Assembly: GCA_029204225.1 (NCBI GenBank)
Contig: CM055109.1
Location: 18,221,590 to 18,285,589 of the forward strand
Reading direction: 5' to 3'
From: Diphasiastrum complanatum
Lineage: Eukaryota > Streptophyta > Lycopodiopsida > Lycopodiales > Lycopodiaceae
Length of the DNA: 64,000 nt
The notes beneath the pieces were generated by a model. It saw nothing but the letters and a program-made list of their open reading frames with translations, ran no database searches and was not told where the DNA came from. A program made the position numbers and the translations under genes. Shown here piece after piece: positions 1 to 11,377 of the stretch; positions within the stretch are counted from its first letter, which is position 1, and each line of letters opens with the position of its first letter.

Positions 1-255
1 TAGGAGAAGCAGTGGAATGAGAGGGAGAAAAACGAGAAGAAGTGGATAACTCAGGATACTTATGCTGCAAGGTAGTAGCCAAGGAGATAGCATCTGAGAG
101 AGTAGGAGGCTGAAAAGATTAGACATCATATCGTAAGGAGCCTCTAAGACCGGCAATAAAACGTGAAGTAAGCTCTGTAGGATGAAGATCAGTAAAAAGG
201 TAGGAAAGCTCAGTAAACTGATCAATAAAACTCCCTGAATCAAATAAAGGATTCA
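1..255 (-). pseudogene. Ty3/gypsy gag fragment (edge-truncated)
   Basis: The minus-strand translation contains FTELSYLFTDLHPTELTSR and IAGLRGSLRYDV. This closely matches the gag capsid region of the nearly complete gypsy element at 29.1-35.2 kb (MELSYLFTDLQPTELISR, IAGLRGALRYDV), so both belong to the same or a sister family. The reading is broken by a stop soon after the RYDV motif and continues in pieces to the window edge. It is fused directly to an LTR fragment on its upstream (higher-coordinate) side. The PBS, leader and gag N-terminus that should lie between them are missing, so a deletion has joined the two. Capsid function is known for the family; this copy cannot make a full protein. 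Confidence 0.8.
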
Positions 256-464
256 AAAAAGGGAGGGAAAAGGATTTGAAGGGAAAATAGTTCACCCTCT
301 CGATAGGTGGACCCCCACTCCAAATCAACGTGACCAAGTCCTAAAAATATGACCAAATAGGGCCCAAGGCCAATATATGAATAAAAAGGGCTCTTAGGCC
401 TACTTATGCATAGTAACGAATAAAAGAGTGGACGCGGCGAATGTAATGAGCCAAGTCCATAACT
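256..464 (-). mobile_element. Ty3/gypsy LTR fragment
   Basis: This stretch contains blocks shared with the LTRs at 9949-10347 and 29106-35165: GGACCCCCACTCCAAATCAA, TAGGGCCCAAGGCC, CTTATGCAT and GGACGCGGCGAATGTAATGA. It ends in CCATAACT like the other copies. Orientation is minus, as for the adjoining gag piece. The downstream part of the LTR is missing at the junction with gag near position 250. Confidence 0.8.
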
Positions 465-1928
465 GTTGGGCTCTTGTATTTATTTGCTCAATTTGTCAAA
501 TTTTGGGGAGAAAAACTTAATTTTCAATTGCTACTTCTAGTCTAAGTTGCTTTAAAACGACGTTCCAAAATGTTGGAACAATGCTACAAAAACCTTGGGT
601 TTTTTTTATTAGACCCACAAAACCTGAATATTGGGCACACTTTTTATGGAGCTTGAGGAGGTTGTGGGAAGAGTGATAGGAGGCCAAAATGGTGTGTGAG
701 CACTCTATGGGAAGGTTTAGATCTATTCAAGGTGATTGTAGCACATAGAAGATGGAAAAAGTGAGTGTGTGTGTGGATTTGTAAGCAAAAGATCCATTTG
801 AGACTCTTTTTAACCATTCTTTTCTTTGCTTTGTTTGGAGGCTGTAGTGCATCATAATGAGTGAATCTTATTGCTAGGATTGGTTTTAGGATTGCTAGGG
901 AGAGAGTGATTGCATAATGCCAAGCTTCTTTTGGCATAGGTGGTCACCATGAGCATTCATGTCATTGATGTGCATGAGGTTCTTTTGCATAGTTTTTCCG
1001 AGGTTGAGGGTTCAAGGTTTAGGGATTCAAGGTGCATCCATTGGCATTATGGGTTAGTGTTTGGCAACTTCTCAGATTTGTTAGCTCTCTTTGTAGTGGT
1101 ACCTTTTGCAGCATGACAACAAGGATCAAGTCACATTTTCTTGGTTTGAATAGGCCAAATGGGCGGTCCATGGGCACTACCCCATGCATGGCAATTCCAA
1201 CACTTTTTTAAGAGGGTGCTACTAAGCACACATGGATTAGTAGCAACGACTATGCCAGCTCATGGACCCTACTTCAAAGTCATGGACAACTAGGTTCTAT
1301 TGGCAAAAGATTAGTCACACCTAGCATTAGGGTTGCTCTGTCAAGGCCTATTTCACCTTCGATTGTAAGGCCATTACAGCCTAGTTCACAATCAACAATA
1401 GCACAAGGCCATCACAAACTTTATCGGCAAAGGCAGGGCCATCGAGGCTTCCATCGGGTACAGCAACAAAGCCATCATCTACATGGGATGAATTCCCATC
1501 AAGGGAGTCAACCGGGGGAGGGCCTACTGAGTGTAGTGGAAGCTACAGGGGGTGCTGGGGAGAGTCGAGACACCACAAGGTGGAGCACACTCATGCCCTA
1601 GAGTCAAGCCAAAACCGCATGCCCTTACATAAGACAGGGTGAGCAGATTTCAACAGAGCACAGTGCCTACAGGGTGGCAAAGGACACACCATGAGGCAGC
1701 CACTAGACTTACATGTCAGTTATTTTACAATGGCCGCCTTGCATTTGCCTTGGCCAACACCAACATCTTATGTGGCATGATGAGGGCGATTGCAACTTGT
1801 GATGTGATCTAGAGAACCCACACACACAAGGCTCTGTGTATTCACCATTTGAGAGAGGAGCATGCATGCATCACAAGAGAGCTCAGCCTCGTATGACATG
1901 CTTGGGCCAGATATGGTTTTTATCTTAA
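465..1928. other. No recognisable gene
   Basis: I see no open frame with recognisable similarity and no splice-bounded exon here. The stretch from about 1140 to 1900 is less AT-rich than its surroundings and lies directly upstream of the hAT transposase relic in the same orientation. It may hold the decayed N-terminal part of that transposon, but I cannot read it with confidence. Confidence 0.4.
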
Positions 1929-2655
1929 GGGTGGATTGATATTAGGCATAGGCCTATTATCAAGATCTTGGTTTCACGTCCTTTGGGCACTATATTTCTC
2001 AACGGTGTGGATGCTTTCCAAGGTGATGTTGTTGAGTCGGTAGAGTTCATTTATGAGCATATATGTGCAACAGTCATCGAGGTGGGGGTGCATCATGTAC
2101 TGCAAGTGGTCTCCGACATTGCTAGCAATTGTGTGGCCATGGGTGTGAGCTTTTGGAGGGAGATTATCTTGCTAGTGTGTGGACCTCATGTGCAACACAC
2201 TACATCAATCTTTTGATGCACGCATAGGCCTCCCTTGGGTTTTTGCCACCACATCCAATGCCATCTTCGTGGTCACATTTGGGGCCAAAGGAAGAAGAGG
2301 ACCCTTGCAAAGTTCAAGACATAGAGCTTGCTGGATATGAAGACGCCAGCACCCACATGCTTTGCCTACCAATTTGTTTTGGAGCGATTGATTCAAGTTC
2401 TAACCCTCATTGCGCTCCATGGCAGCCTTGAAGTTCACACAGTGGCATCATAGCGAGCCAACTGGACTCAAGTTCCAAAGGATAGTATTTGGAGATGATT
2501 TTTGGCGATAGGTTGAGTAGCTAGTTGAGGTCTTACAACCAGTGTACCATGTGTTGAGTTTGGTGCATCAAGAGGGTTGTTCATTGCGCCTCATTTATGA
2601 GTTTATGGATAGGATTAGAGAGACCCTTCAACGACTAGTTCTTGATGAGTGGACA
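1929..2655 (+). pseudogene. hAT-type transposase relic (DUF659 region)
   Basis: Reading from 1932 gives a DUF659-like stretch: WIDIRHRPIIKILVSRPLGT, then IFLNGVDAF, then VLQVVSDIASNCVAMG. These correspond to the family pattern of a GW-D-R-RP block, an FL-x-VDAS block and a VVTDNASN block, where the Asp is part of the hAT catalytic core. Here the Asn of the last block is changed (SDIASN). A stop lies at 2214. Homology then resumes in another frame near 2530-2650 with VLQPVYHVLSLVHQEGCS and FMDRIRETLQ, which resembles the downstream hAT region. Frameshifts and stops show it is dead. I could not find terminal inverted repeats or an 8-bp target duplication around it. It is a diverged autonomous-type hAT remnant. 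Confidence 0.78.
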
Positions 2656-4953
2656 TATATTTTTTCCAATATGTTTTGTGAATCTATTGTATAGAAGTGT
2701 TTTAGCATTGTTGAGTTGTTTTTTTTACAATGAAATGACTTTTTCTTGAGTTTCTGTAAGATGTCAGCTATCTGAGAGAAGTGGTTTGACAGCTAAAATT
2801 ATTTCCACAAGCCCATAGATGTAGTTGCTCATTTGCTTCAAGCTATGTGAGCTACCAAAGCCATATGCACAGACACTGCTGGCTAGAGGACATACACGCA
2901 AAATGTGTTGTCTTCCAATAGGGCTATCTAATCCATCTTGTTTTTAGCATTAAACAACTTAACCAGTCAGTTTTTGGATGGTAGTTTGTTGCTTTTCCCT
3001 AACTTTTTGGATGGTTGTTTGTGTCCTTTTGCTTTCTGGTCATTCTCAATCAGACTAGAGTGATATTACAAAAGGGTTGCTAAACAACTTCTAGAAGGGT
3101 CTCTAATAACTCATTACTCTACATGGTAGCTTAGTGTGCATCGTTGTAAACCATGACAGTAAACTAGAGTCTAGATTGTAAGAAATTTAGACATCATGCA
3201 TCAATGATCACTCATAGTCTGATTCACAATTTACAAACATTTGCAATCAATGTATACTGAAATTTATACAGCCTTTACGTGGTGTTTTTTTCCAGCCTAA
3301 AGCATCCCTTAAAAAAAACATATTGTTTCGATTTGGAATGCTGCAATTTTCCAAAATTGTTCTGGAATGCTATGCATCTGTGCTTCTAGTTCAATTTTCA
3401 AATTGATTGGATCATTCAATTTTACTCTATTGGGCTTTATTATAGTGTAATCTTTTTGCTAGCTGCTATCAATGTTTTCACTTATGTACCTTCTGTGGAT
3501 GGTTGTGGAGATCGTTATATCATTGTGTTTCTTACAATATGGCATTTTTACTTCACTTGATGGATCTTATTTGGACCACTAGAGGTTGAGCTATTGAGTT
3601 TTCAAGTTTTAAATGTTTAGCACTTAATATTAACTTCTTTTAGGCAATTTTTCCTATCGTAATTCGCTTTTAGTGCACTTGATGATTTGTAAATTTGATT
3701 CCTTGCATTCCACATTTTTGGTTATTTTACCACTTCATCTTTTTCATCAAATTTTAAATCTTTGTTTAATCTTTAAGCATGTTTGGTCTTCCTACAATGA
3801 GTCATTGTTGTTGTAATTTTCAGCTCATCAATCTAACATCTAGGAACTAGGAAGATCAAAATGGGAAAAAAAATTCAAGAAATAGAGTATTTGCATGAGT
3901 GGCTTCTACACTAGAGATACATTTGAGGTACGATTTGCCAGCTATTGTATGGTGTGCATGGTCAATAACTTAGCTTGGACTCTATGACTTTCTCATTGTT
4001 AGTACTCTTGGTCTATATACTATCGACATAGAATTCCTTCCCAACTGAAATGCCAACTACTAATACATTCAAGTTGTTGTCATGCTCTATGTGATTGGAA
4101 CCTCATTATATGTAACAAAATGAATTTGTTACCATTTACTATGCTTTAGGCATCTGGTTCAGGTTGTTGCTTTGACTGTTTGGTATATTTTATGCAGCAA
4201 AGCTTTGTTGACATAATGTTGTTCATTGGTTCAATTATGAGTCATTTATGCATAGTATATGTTACCTTATGCCTTCTTTTTTTGTATATTACTTTATGCT
4301 CTGGGAAAGTGAGCCCCAAAATGGCATAATTTTGTAAATGCTTACTTTCTTGCTTTTGGTCCTTGGCTTATTATTTCTCATCATACCTTATGCTATGGCC
4401 ATTTGGATCCCTATTTGGGTTGATTGTGCGTTCGGTCACTTTCTATGGTCATAATTGGGCCTCCTTTGCAAACTTGTAGGGCCTCAAAGGTATTAGTAGA
4501 CGTATGAGCCCCATTATCAATGTTTCATGTTTGGAGATTAACTTCTTAGTATCAAAGTATCCGGAGAGCAATTCATTTGAACTTCAACTTATATTTAATT
4601 TATGAATAGTAAATTGCTAACATTGATCTATCAATGATGATTAATTTCTCTAGTCTATGTTTATAGTATACATTCACAACACTTTCTCTCTTTTTGCAAT
4701 TTTTGGGTTGCTCTTTGTTTTGTGTGTTGTTTATTTGATAGCTTAGCATTTGTAAGATTCGTATTCTTGGCTAGAATATAGATTTGCTGGATTTATCACC
4801 ACAACAATGTATGTAATCCTTAGTTTGCAAGTCTGTTGATGAAAGTCCTATTACTATGATCCACTATCATAGCAAAATATTCAGCCGCTTATAAGTAGTT
4901 ATTGTACTTGCGTTACAATGTCAATATGCTTATCTATCTATTTCCATATACAG
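2656..4953. other. AT-rich sequence, probably intron of the IFT121-type gene
   Basis: No coding exon or RNA gene is recognisable. If the exon at 4954 belongs to the IFT121-type gene, this stretch and the hAT relic before it would sit in its preceding intron. I searched by eye for the expected upstream IFT121 block (LRVKKLYVLAAL type) and did not find it. Confidence 0.35.
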
Positions 4954-5031
4954 ATTGAGATAACTAAAGCATCTTTGTGCAATGTAGTTGGAAAAGAAGC
5001 TATGGCCATCACCCTTGAGGACGTTTTGCAG
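4954..5031 (+). CDS. Tentative IFT121-type exon
   Basis: This 78-base, phase-0 open exon is bounded by CATATACAG and CAG|GTATAA. It ends in EAMAITLEDVLQ, which leads straight into the next exon (HDNADGLGGH, then WHQAEAYHF) and resembles the leucine/glutamate-rich linker (LAGLLEED type) that precedes this region in IFT121. The match is short, so membership is inferred from phase and position. Confidence 0.5.
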
Positions 5032-8000
5032 GTATAATTAATGCGAGTTTCACTCTTGCAAAGAAACATACTTCTAGGCATCCTTGTGTTTGATGGAATG
5101 CTTTAATGCGTCACCATTGATTTTCTTAATCCACTCAAGTGATCACTATGTTGATGAAGGTGACTCTATCTAATCCTTGACAGCGTGAATATCAATCTTT
5201 TTATTCTTTTTCATTTCATCACCATGGATTCTCTTTATCCACTTAAGCAATCACTATGTTGATGAAGATGACTCTATCTATTCCTAAGCCATTGGCATTT
5301 CCTGAATATCAAATTTTATTCTTTTAATTTCCACTAGCTAAGCTCAAGTTGCAATATCCCTTTTATGGTTTAGACTCCCAAAGTACTAGCTAATGACATC
5401 AAGTCTATTCACTATCATTTGGTTGCTTAAATCCACGTATAAGACATTTGGTTTGTCAGTAAGTAGCTCGCATATATTTGCTCACCATTCAAGGACATGG
5501 ACCATTTCTTAGGGTGCACCCTATCATAGAGACTCGTGCCATAACCCTATGTGACAACCAAAGATCATAAATAGGCAAACCAATCATTTTGGTAATTGAT
5601 TGCTTGAAGACACGAGATTTGTATGTAGGAGGCTCTTGTGGGCAGCTCCTTAGTAGGAGGATCTACTATTTACCATATGTAACTATGTTATGGACTCATC
5701 CTTCCCTAACCCTAATTATTAGTTGCCCTAATTAGCATATCTTTAGGTATTAGGCCAGTTACCATTAAAGGCATGTCCTTATGTGACCCAAGTACCCTAA
5801 TTTTCCCTAATGCTTAGAAATTTCCACTAAAGGCCTCCAAATAGTATATATAGGGCTATGACTATTGTATTCCTTCTTTTCTAGCAAGTATTGCTTGGGC
5901 TCTTTATGGGAGATCTCTTATCTATGCTTAGCTATTGATTTTGGGGCTTTAGCCATCATTTTTCATTGACATCAATATGTGATTGATTTCTATACCTCCA
6001 TTCCACATGTATGTGCCTCATGAAACAAAGCTTGTGCCTAAACCTCAATTACAACTTGTGACAGATGTGGATATGTATCTGCATCATCAAACTGATTCTA
6101 TAGTTCTTTTATTACACAATGTACTCATGGCTTTGATCATGTACCTTTGATGCATCAAAAACATATTCATTGAAACCTTTTGTGACTGATGTGTAAAACT
6201 ATGTACCTCATCTGTTATCTGTGCATTGACTATTATAGCCATGCAGAGAAGCCAGCCGACCATAATGTAATATTCATCCTCTAGGCTCCACTATGCATCC
6301 TCCAATCTTTGCCTTTCAATTGCACTATTTCTCTGCTCTGCAAATCTCAAATACTTAGCTTCACAGTTTCTCCCTTATTCATAACTAGCAGCCTATTGTA
6401 GTAAAAAACCATCATCCAAAGAGATTCTGAAAGTAATGTTAAAGTATCAGAAAACTTTAGTGCCAAAAGTGATAAATTTAGAAACTGAACTTCTAAACAT
6501 CCAAATCAATAATCTGTAAATTGCATTGAAAACATCCTACTATAGTCAGTGGTAAAAGTGGTCCCACAAAAGTCAAAAAACAGTGTAAAGTTGGTAACAC
6601 CTTCAAAAACTACCGAAAATGGAAAATTTAGCACCCTTAGGATTGAAGGCCCATGAATATTTCTAACAAATGCCAAATAGTTATGATGAACCCCAGGCCC
6701 CAAACTGCCTTTTCTCAAATGGAAAAATTTAGTGTGGAGTATGGTCTATATAGATGTTCCTATGCATGATACATTTTCTCCATGGACTTCCGATTGGGAA
6801 AGTTTTCAGCAAGATTGTGGAGTGCCTTATGGATTGTGAATGGCTCTCAAAGTAAGGAGATTTATTCAAGTGTTTGAAGTAGACAGGAATTTTTTATGAG
6901 AACACACGGACAAACTACAGGTCTGCTTTTCTCTCTTACTTACTGTTGATCTAATTTCTCAAAAATCATCCCTTGTTACGTGGTTTCTGTTGGCTTTTGA
7001 GATATGATATCACCTCTTCTCAATGTACCACTAAGCCTCTCGTGTCAGCAGTTGAGCACAAGAGACTATTCCACCATCTATTCATGTGCCAATTAGCACA
7101 CCCCAATTTTGGTCCTTCCATCACACAGCCTACATATATGATTTCATTATAATTCACAACTCTTGTCACTAAAAGATCATCTCTCGCTATAAATACTCAA
7201 CCGTTGAAATGTGTAACATTCATGCAAAGAATATGTCCTTCAAATGCATTACTCCAGTTCATCAGGCACATGATTGCACAGACAGCTTCCTAGTGTTTAT
7301 TCTCTATTGATTTTGCAGTTTGACAAACTTCAAGGTCAAGGACAATGTTTTTTTTGGTAGCGGTTTTAAACATGAGGTTAAGTTTTTCAAGTTGTTGGGG
7401 GGCTTATTAATCCTCGTTGGAGTCGCAGAGTTCTGATCATTATTATTGGGCCCTGGGGACATTCTTGGAAGGAGTCCTACTGATGGGTAATTCCCCAAAA
7501 TAATCCAACTAAAATCCTTGATCTCAGAGCCATAGGACAATAGAGATCATCACCTTCTTTGAGGGTGTGTTTCTTTGGAATCTTCAAGGCAGTGCATCAT
7601 TGATTATTCATTTAGCTTCTTTGGAGATTCATAATCTATTGAGAGTGTACTGCTCTATTATCTTGTTATTGCATGATCATCTTCATATGTGATGGTAACC
7701 AGCTTCTTCAGATGTTTTTTTGGATCTTCCAATAGCAGCAGTACTGTGCATATATATCCTTTTCCTGCAAGTTTGTTGCATTTTGTTGCCTGCCTTTGTG
7801 TCAAAATACTTAGTGCTGGATATTGAAACTAATATGCTTTTTTGCAGCATGACAATGCAGATGGTCTAGGAGGTCATATTAAGAATGTATGGCATCAAGC
7901 TGAGGCATATCACTTCTTATTACTTGCCCATCGAGCCTTTTATGCTGGTCAATTTGATCAGGCAATGAAGGTCTAATGTTTTCCTATTTGCAGAAGTGAG

Positions 8001-8278
8001 AATAAGTCTGCTTATTCATGAATACTGGGACAATTGAGTAGTACTCCTAGTATATATTATCTTGTTGAGATTCTTTAGCAGTTTTGATATCTGTACGTAT
8101 TTGCAGGCTTCATTATGGTTGATGGATTATGAAGATGTGTTGGATTTGTTGGAGATTTACTCTCTAATTGGTCTTTCGGCATTTTACAACAAGGTGACTC
8201 TTAAGTAACCACGCAATTTCCTACTTTTTCTTAGCATCATTGCTAAAATAACACCTTGCAGATATCACTAGGAAGGGT

Positions 8279-8313
<35 letters not shown>

Positions 8314-9146
8314 CCCCCGACCACTTCTTCTCATGCTGTAGACAGATTTGGATAGCTAGACTTACTGCCAACAAGTTGTTTTGATGAACTTCAATAAAGT
8401 TAGTCAATAATCAGCTATCAAGTTTATCTTTTTATCTTGTTACCTGATGTCTTTCTTTAGTGTCTCACGAAGTAACTTCAACATGAGACTGAGTGTATTT
8501 ATGTGTATTCGTGTTCTTATAGCACTATGCACAGTGTAGCAAGGCTTTGAATTTGCTGGAGCATTCTGATGATAATTCAGAAAGGACAAGAAGTCTTTTC
8601 TCAGAGCTTGCTCTTTCAATATTCAAAAAATACAAACCCATCAGCCCTGGCAAGACCGCAACCCGCAGCTGTCCAAGTTGTGGAACACCTGTTCAGGTAC
8701 TCACATCTTGTTATGTACTAGTCATGTCTTCCTTTTCAATGGTTTTTGTTATTTCTCTAACTTGGACTAGACATCAAGCATCATTTAGCCATCAACAAAA
8801 TCCCTCAAGCTAGAGCGACACCTGGTAACAGATTTACCAGGGGATCTGCAATTGGACCCCCGATGTTCTGAATTAAATCAGTTTCACAGTGACCTTATCA
8901 ACTCTAATTTCCGTGCAGGAACTGCAAAAAAAATGTACCAACATAAAATGCGAAGTAGTTTTTCCAATTTGCATCGCAAGTGGACTTTTGATTGTAAATG
9001 AAGACCGGATACAATGTTGTTCTTGCAAACACTTCATGCTATCAGTTAAAGTAACGAACCAGAAGCATTGCCCTCTTTGCCATGCTCTGCTGAACAATGT
9101 GGAGGCACCCACTGCATCTGTATACGGTTTCAAGGTGAGTGTATGA
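4954..9146 (+). CDS. IFT121: IFT121/WDR35-like intraflagellar transport protein, C-terminal exons
   Basis: IFT121 is a WD40-TPR subunit of the IFT-A complex, which carries cargo in cilia and flagella. Five exons are read: 4954-5031 (tentative), 7848-7970, 8107-8193, 8523-8696 and 8919-9146. All have AG/GT borders and phase 0, so they join without a frameshift. The joined protein shows the family signatures in order: AEAYHFLLLAHRAFYAG, DYEDVLDLLEIYSL, HYAQCSKALNLLE, ELALSIFKKYKP, and a C-terminal Cys-pair region (CPSCGTPV, then FPICIASG, CCSCKHF and CPLCHALL). The stop is at 9144-9146, about where the family ends. The WD40 and most TPR exons must lie upstream of the window. No disabling change is visible. 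The donor-like AAG|GTGAGT just before the stop leaves a small chance of one further exon. Confidence 0.87.
5109..5322 (+). repeat. Diverged tandem duplication, unit about 107 bp
   Basis: Two adjacent copies share TCACTATGTTGATGAAG-TGACTCTATCTA, with TCACCAT upstream and GAATATCAA downstream. They start near 5109 and 5216. The repeat lies in the putative IFT121 intron. Confidence 0.7.
5323..7847. other. Intron sequence; possible LTR-like stretch near 5640-5950
   Basis: No exon is recognised between the tentative exon at 4954-5031 and the secure exon at 7848. The stretch around 5840 has a TATA-like ATATATAGGG followed by a T-rich segment, as in many plant LTRs, but I could not define ends or a partner copy. 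Confidence 0.35.
8281..8318. repeat. Poly-C tract
   Basis: A run of C broken by a single G lies in the intron between the second- and third-last IFT121-type exons. Similar but shorter C runs occur at 10142-10157 and 20791-20812. Length may be unreliable in sequencing. Confidence 0.9.
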
Positions 9147-9660
9147 TCAACATGTGTGAGGTTCCACTGATTTGGCTATAAAAGCCTTCACCATGTCACA
9201 ACAAGCCTTAGATGCAAAGCATTTCAAATGACATATAAATGCAAAATAAAGCTCAAGATTCACACAATTATATAAGCGTTTGCATGCTAGATTCTCATTT
9301 TTTTAATGTATGTATATGAAAACACTTTCTCATGCAATGCATGATAAAAGTGACTAATTTCTCTTCACCTGGTTGGCTATTTGTGGTGCATAATGCCAAG
9401 TGCTCAGGTTTGTATTCTGGAGGCACCTCCAGAAGCACAATTTTCTTATGAATTTTACAGCCAGAATTTTGTATGAGAATTCTTCTTACAATCCTCAAGT
9501 GAACAGCCAATAAGAAGTTGACACATAGCACATGAGCATTCCGGTGGAATATGCTTATGGACAGCCAATGATGGGCTACCACATAGCACATGCACATTAT
9601 TGCAAAATGTGCATGTGCTATTAGATCATTGAATGTCCACATACCCATTCCGTCCAAAAA
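9147..9660. other. 3' flank of the IFT121-type gene, no gene seen
   Basis: This holds the presumed 3' UTR and spacer. An AATAAA lies at about 9245 (GCAAAATAAAGC) and is a candidate polyadenylation signal for the IFT121-type gene. An inverted-looking pair of phrases (CACATAGCACATG near 9523 and again near 9581) is directly repeated. Confidence 0.45.
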
Positions 9661-10347
9661 AAATTATAAAGAGAAATTGCAAAAAACTTGTGCTAAAAAT
9701 GTGAAAATTGGAATATATACATATGTGTGTGTGTGAGATGGGCACTGAAAATGGGTGATAGGCGGGCTGCAAATGGGTGCTAAACTGGTTGATATTGGGC
9801 TACTGAAAAATCGACCATAGGCGCCGCAAATGGGTGTTGGACCAAACGACACGAAACCCTGCAAAAATGTAGATCTGTGGGTTGAAAGTGTAACCTGCAG
9901 ACGGCTTGTAGAAAAATCAAATCTGCCAAGGAAAGTGCTCTGATACCAAGTTACAAGCTAAGATTTACTAGCTATGCTGGAAAGCATAAAAGAGAGAATA
10001 TTTAATGAGGCTAAAGAAGAGCAATCATCATCAATTCAATAAAAGACTACAATGTTGCCCTATACATACCCTACTGATGAACCCCAAAGTAGGAATTCAA
10101 AAGTAGAGGGAGACATAAGATTTGGAGGGAAAATAGTCCGACCCCCCCCCCCCCCCCACACACACACACACACACACACACACAAATAGGAGGACCCCCA
10201 CTCCAAATCAATATGACCAAGTCCTGAAAATGTGACCATATAGGGCCCAAGGCCAGTACATGAATAAAAAGGACCCATAGGCCTGCTTATGGATAATAAA
10301 GAATAAAAGAATGGACACGGCGAATATAATGAGCCGAGTCCATAACT
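9661..10347 (-). mobile_element. Ty3/gypsy 5' LTR with PBS and leader
   Basis: The LTR is 9949-10347 on the minus strand. It begins (minus strand) with AGTTATGGACTCGGC and ends with TAACT, as in the element at 29.1-35.2 kb. Directly after it the PBS TGGTATCAGAGCAC (9935-9948) is complementary to the 3' end of initiator tRNA-Met. A leader of roughly 270 bases follows and no gag is recognisable beyond it, so only the 5' end of the element remains. Inside the LTR, a C run plus (CA)n tract at 10142-10184 has expanded where the other LTR copies have unique sequence. Confidence 0.82.
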
Positions 10348-11272
10348 GTATGCTACATATTACATTCCATCATACATAAGCCAAATAACCATTCAATCAT
10401 CATAAGAGCTTGGTACGAGGAGCCGCAATCAAATTACTATCTAGTTGTTTATTCAATCAATGATAATAGAACATAAAAGACATTAAGAAGTAAGATGAAA
10501 GTTTTCAAATAATTATCCTTCTGGGTACATTTGCAAATCTCTACTCAAAGTTTGTTCTCTCGATATTCTTTGAAATTTGTCCAAGGCACTCAACACTTGA
10601 GCTCAATCAACCGTACATTCACCTGAGCTTGTCTACATGCACTTGCTTACAAGTATCCAATAAAAAATTCATTATCACTAAATCAATATATAGAAACACA
10701 ATTATCTTCTAGAAGCATCTTATCAAGATTCGTTTCCCATTTCCTCAATGTTACTAGCATCAAACATAGCTATAGATAACAAAGTCCATCCCTGCCATCA
10801 CTCTCAAATTTTTGAGAGTTTGTTCCCCTTGCACTCATGCTCAATTGTTGCACACATACTCCAATTATGAAAATATCATTCTCCAACTTGATTTGCAAGT
10901 TAGGTTTGTAAAGTGATGAGTTTGACTTATCAAACTTACAAAATAGAGTCCAACTAATCCAATCATCAAGTTTATAAAAAGATCCACTAAAATGGATAAA
11001 AGGCCATACTGAGATATTTTGGCCCTAAACATAGGGTGCAACAATCATACATGTAGTTGATAACAAAAAGCATGTGATATGAATAGTTCAAATCTATATA
11101 TGGATAAGTAGAGGGTGATTATCATAAGTGTCTTGATTTTTCAAAATGATTATTGTCTTCTAGGCTATTTTGTGTGTGGGGTTGTGATAATCTCATCAAC
11201 TGAAGTTCCACAATTTGACTATTGAGACACATGAATCCATTGGGGAGTTGATCTATCACAAAAAAGAGTTGG

Positions 11273-11377
<105 letters not shown>

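Noticed and set aside
8281-8318. Poly-C tract as a telomere-, quadruplex- or i-motif-like regulatory signal
   Set aside because: Simple homopolymer inside an intron; may be partly a sequencing artefact and nothing nearby supports a function.
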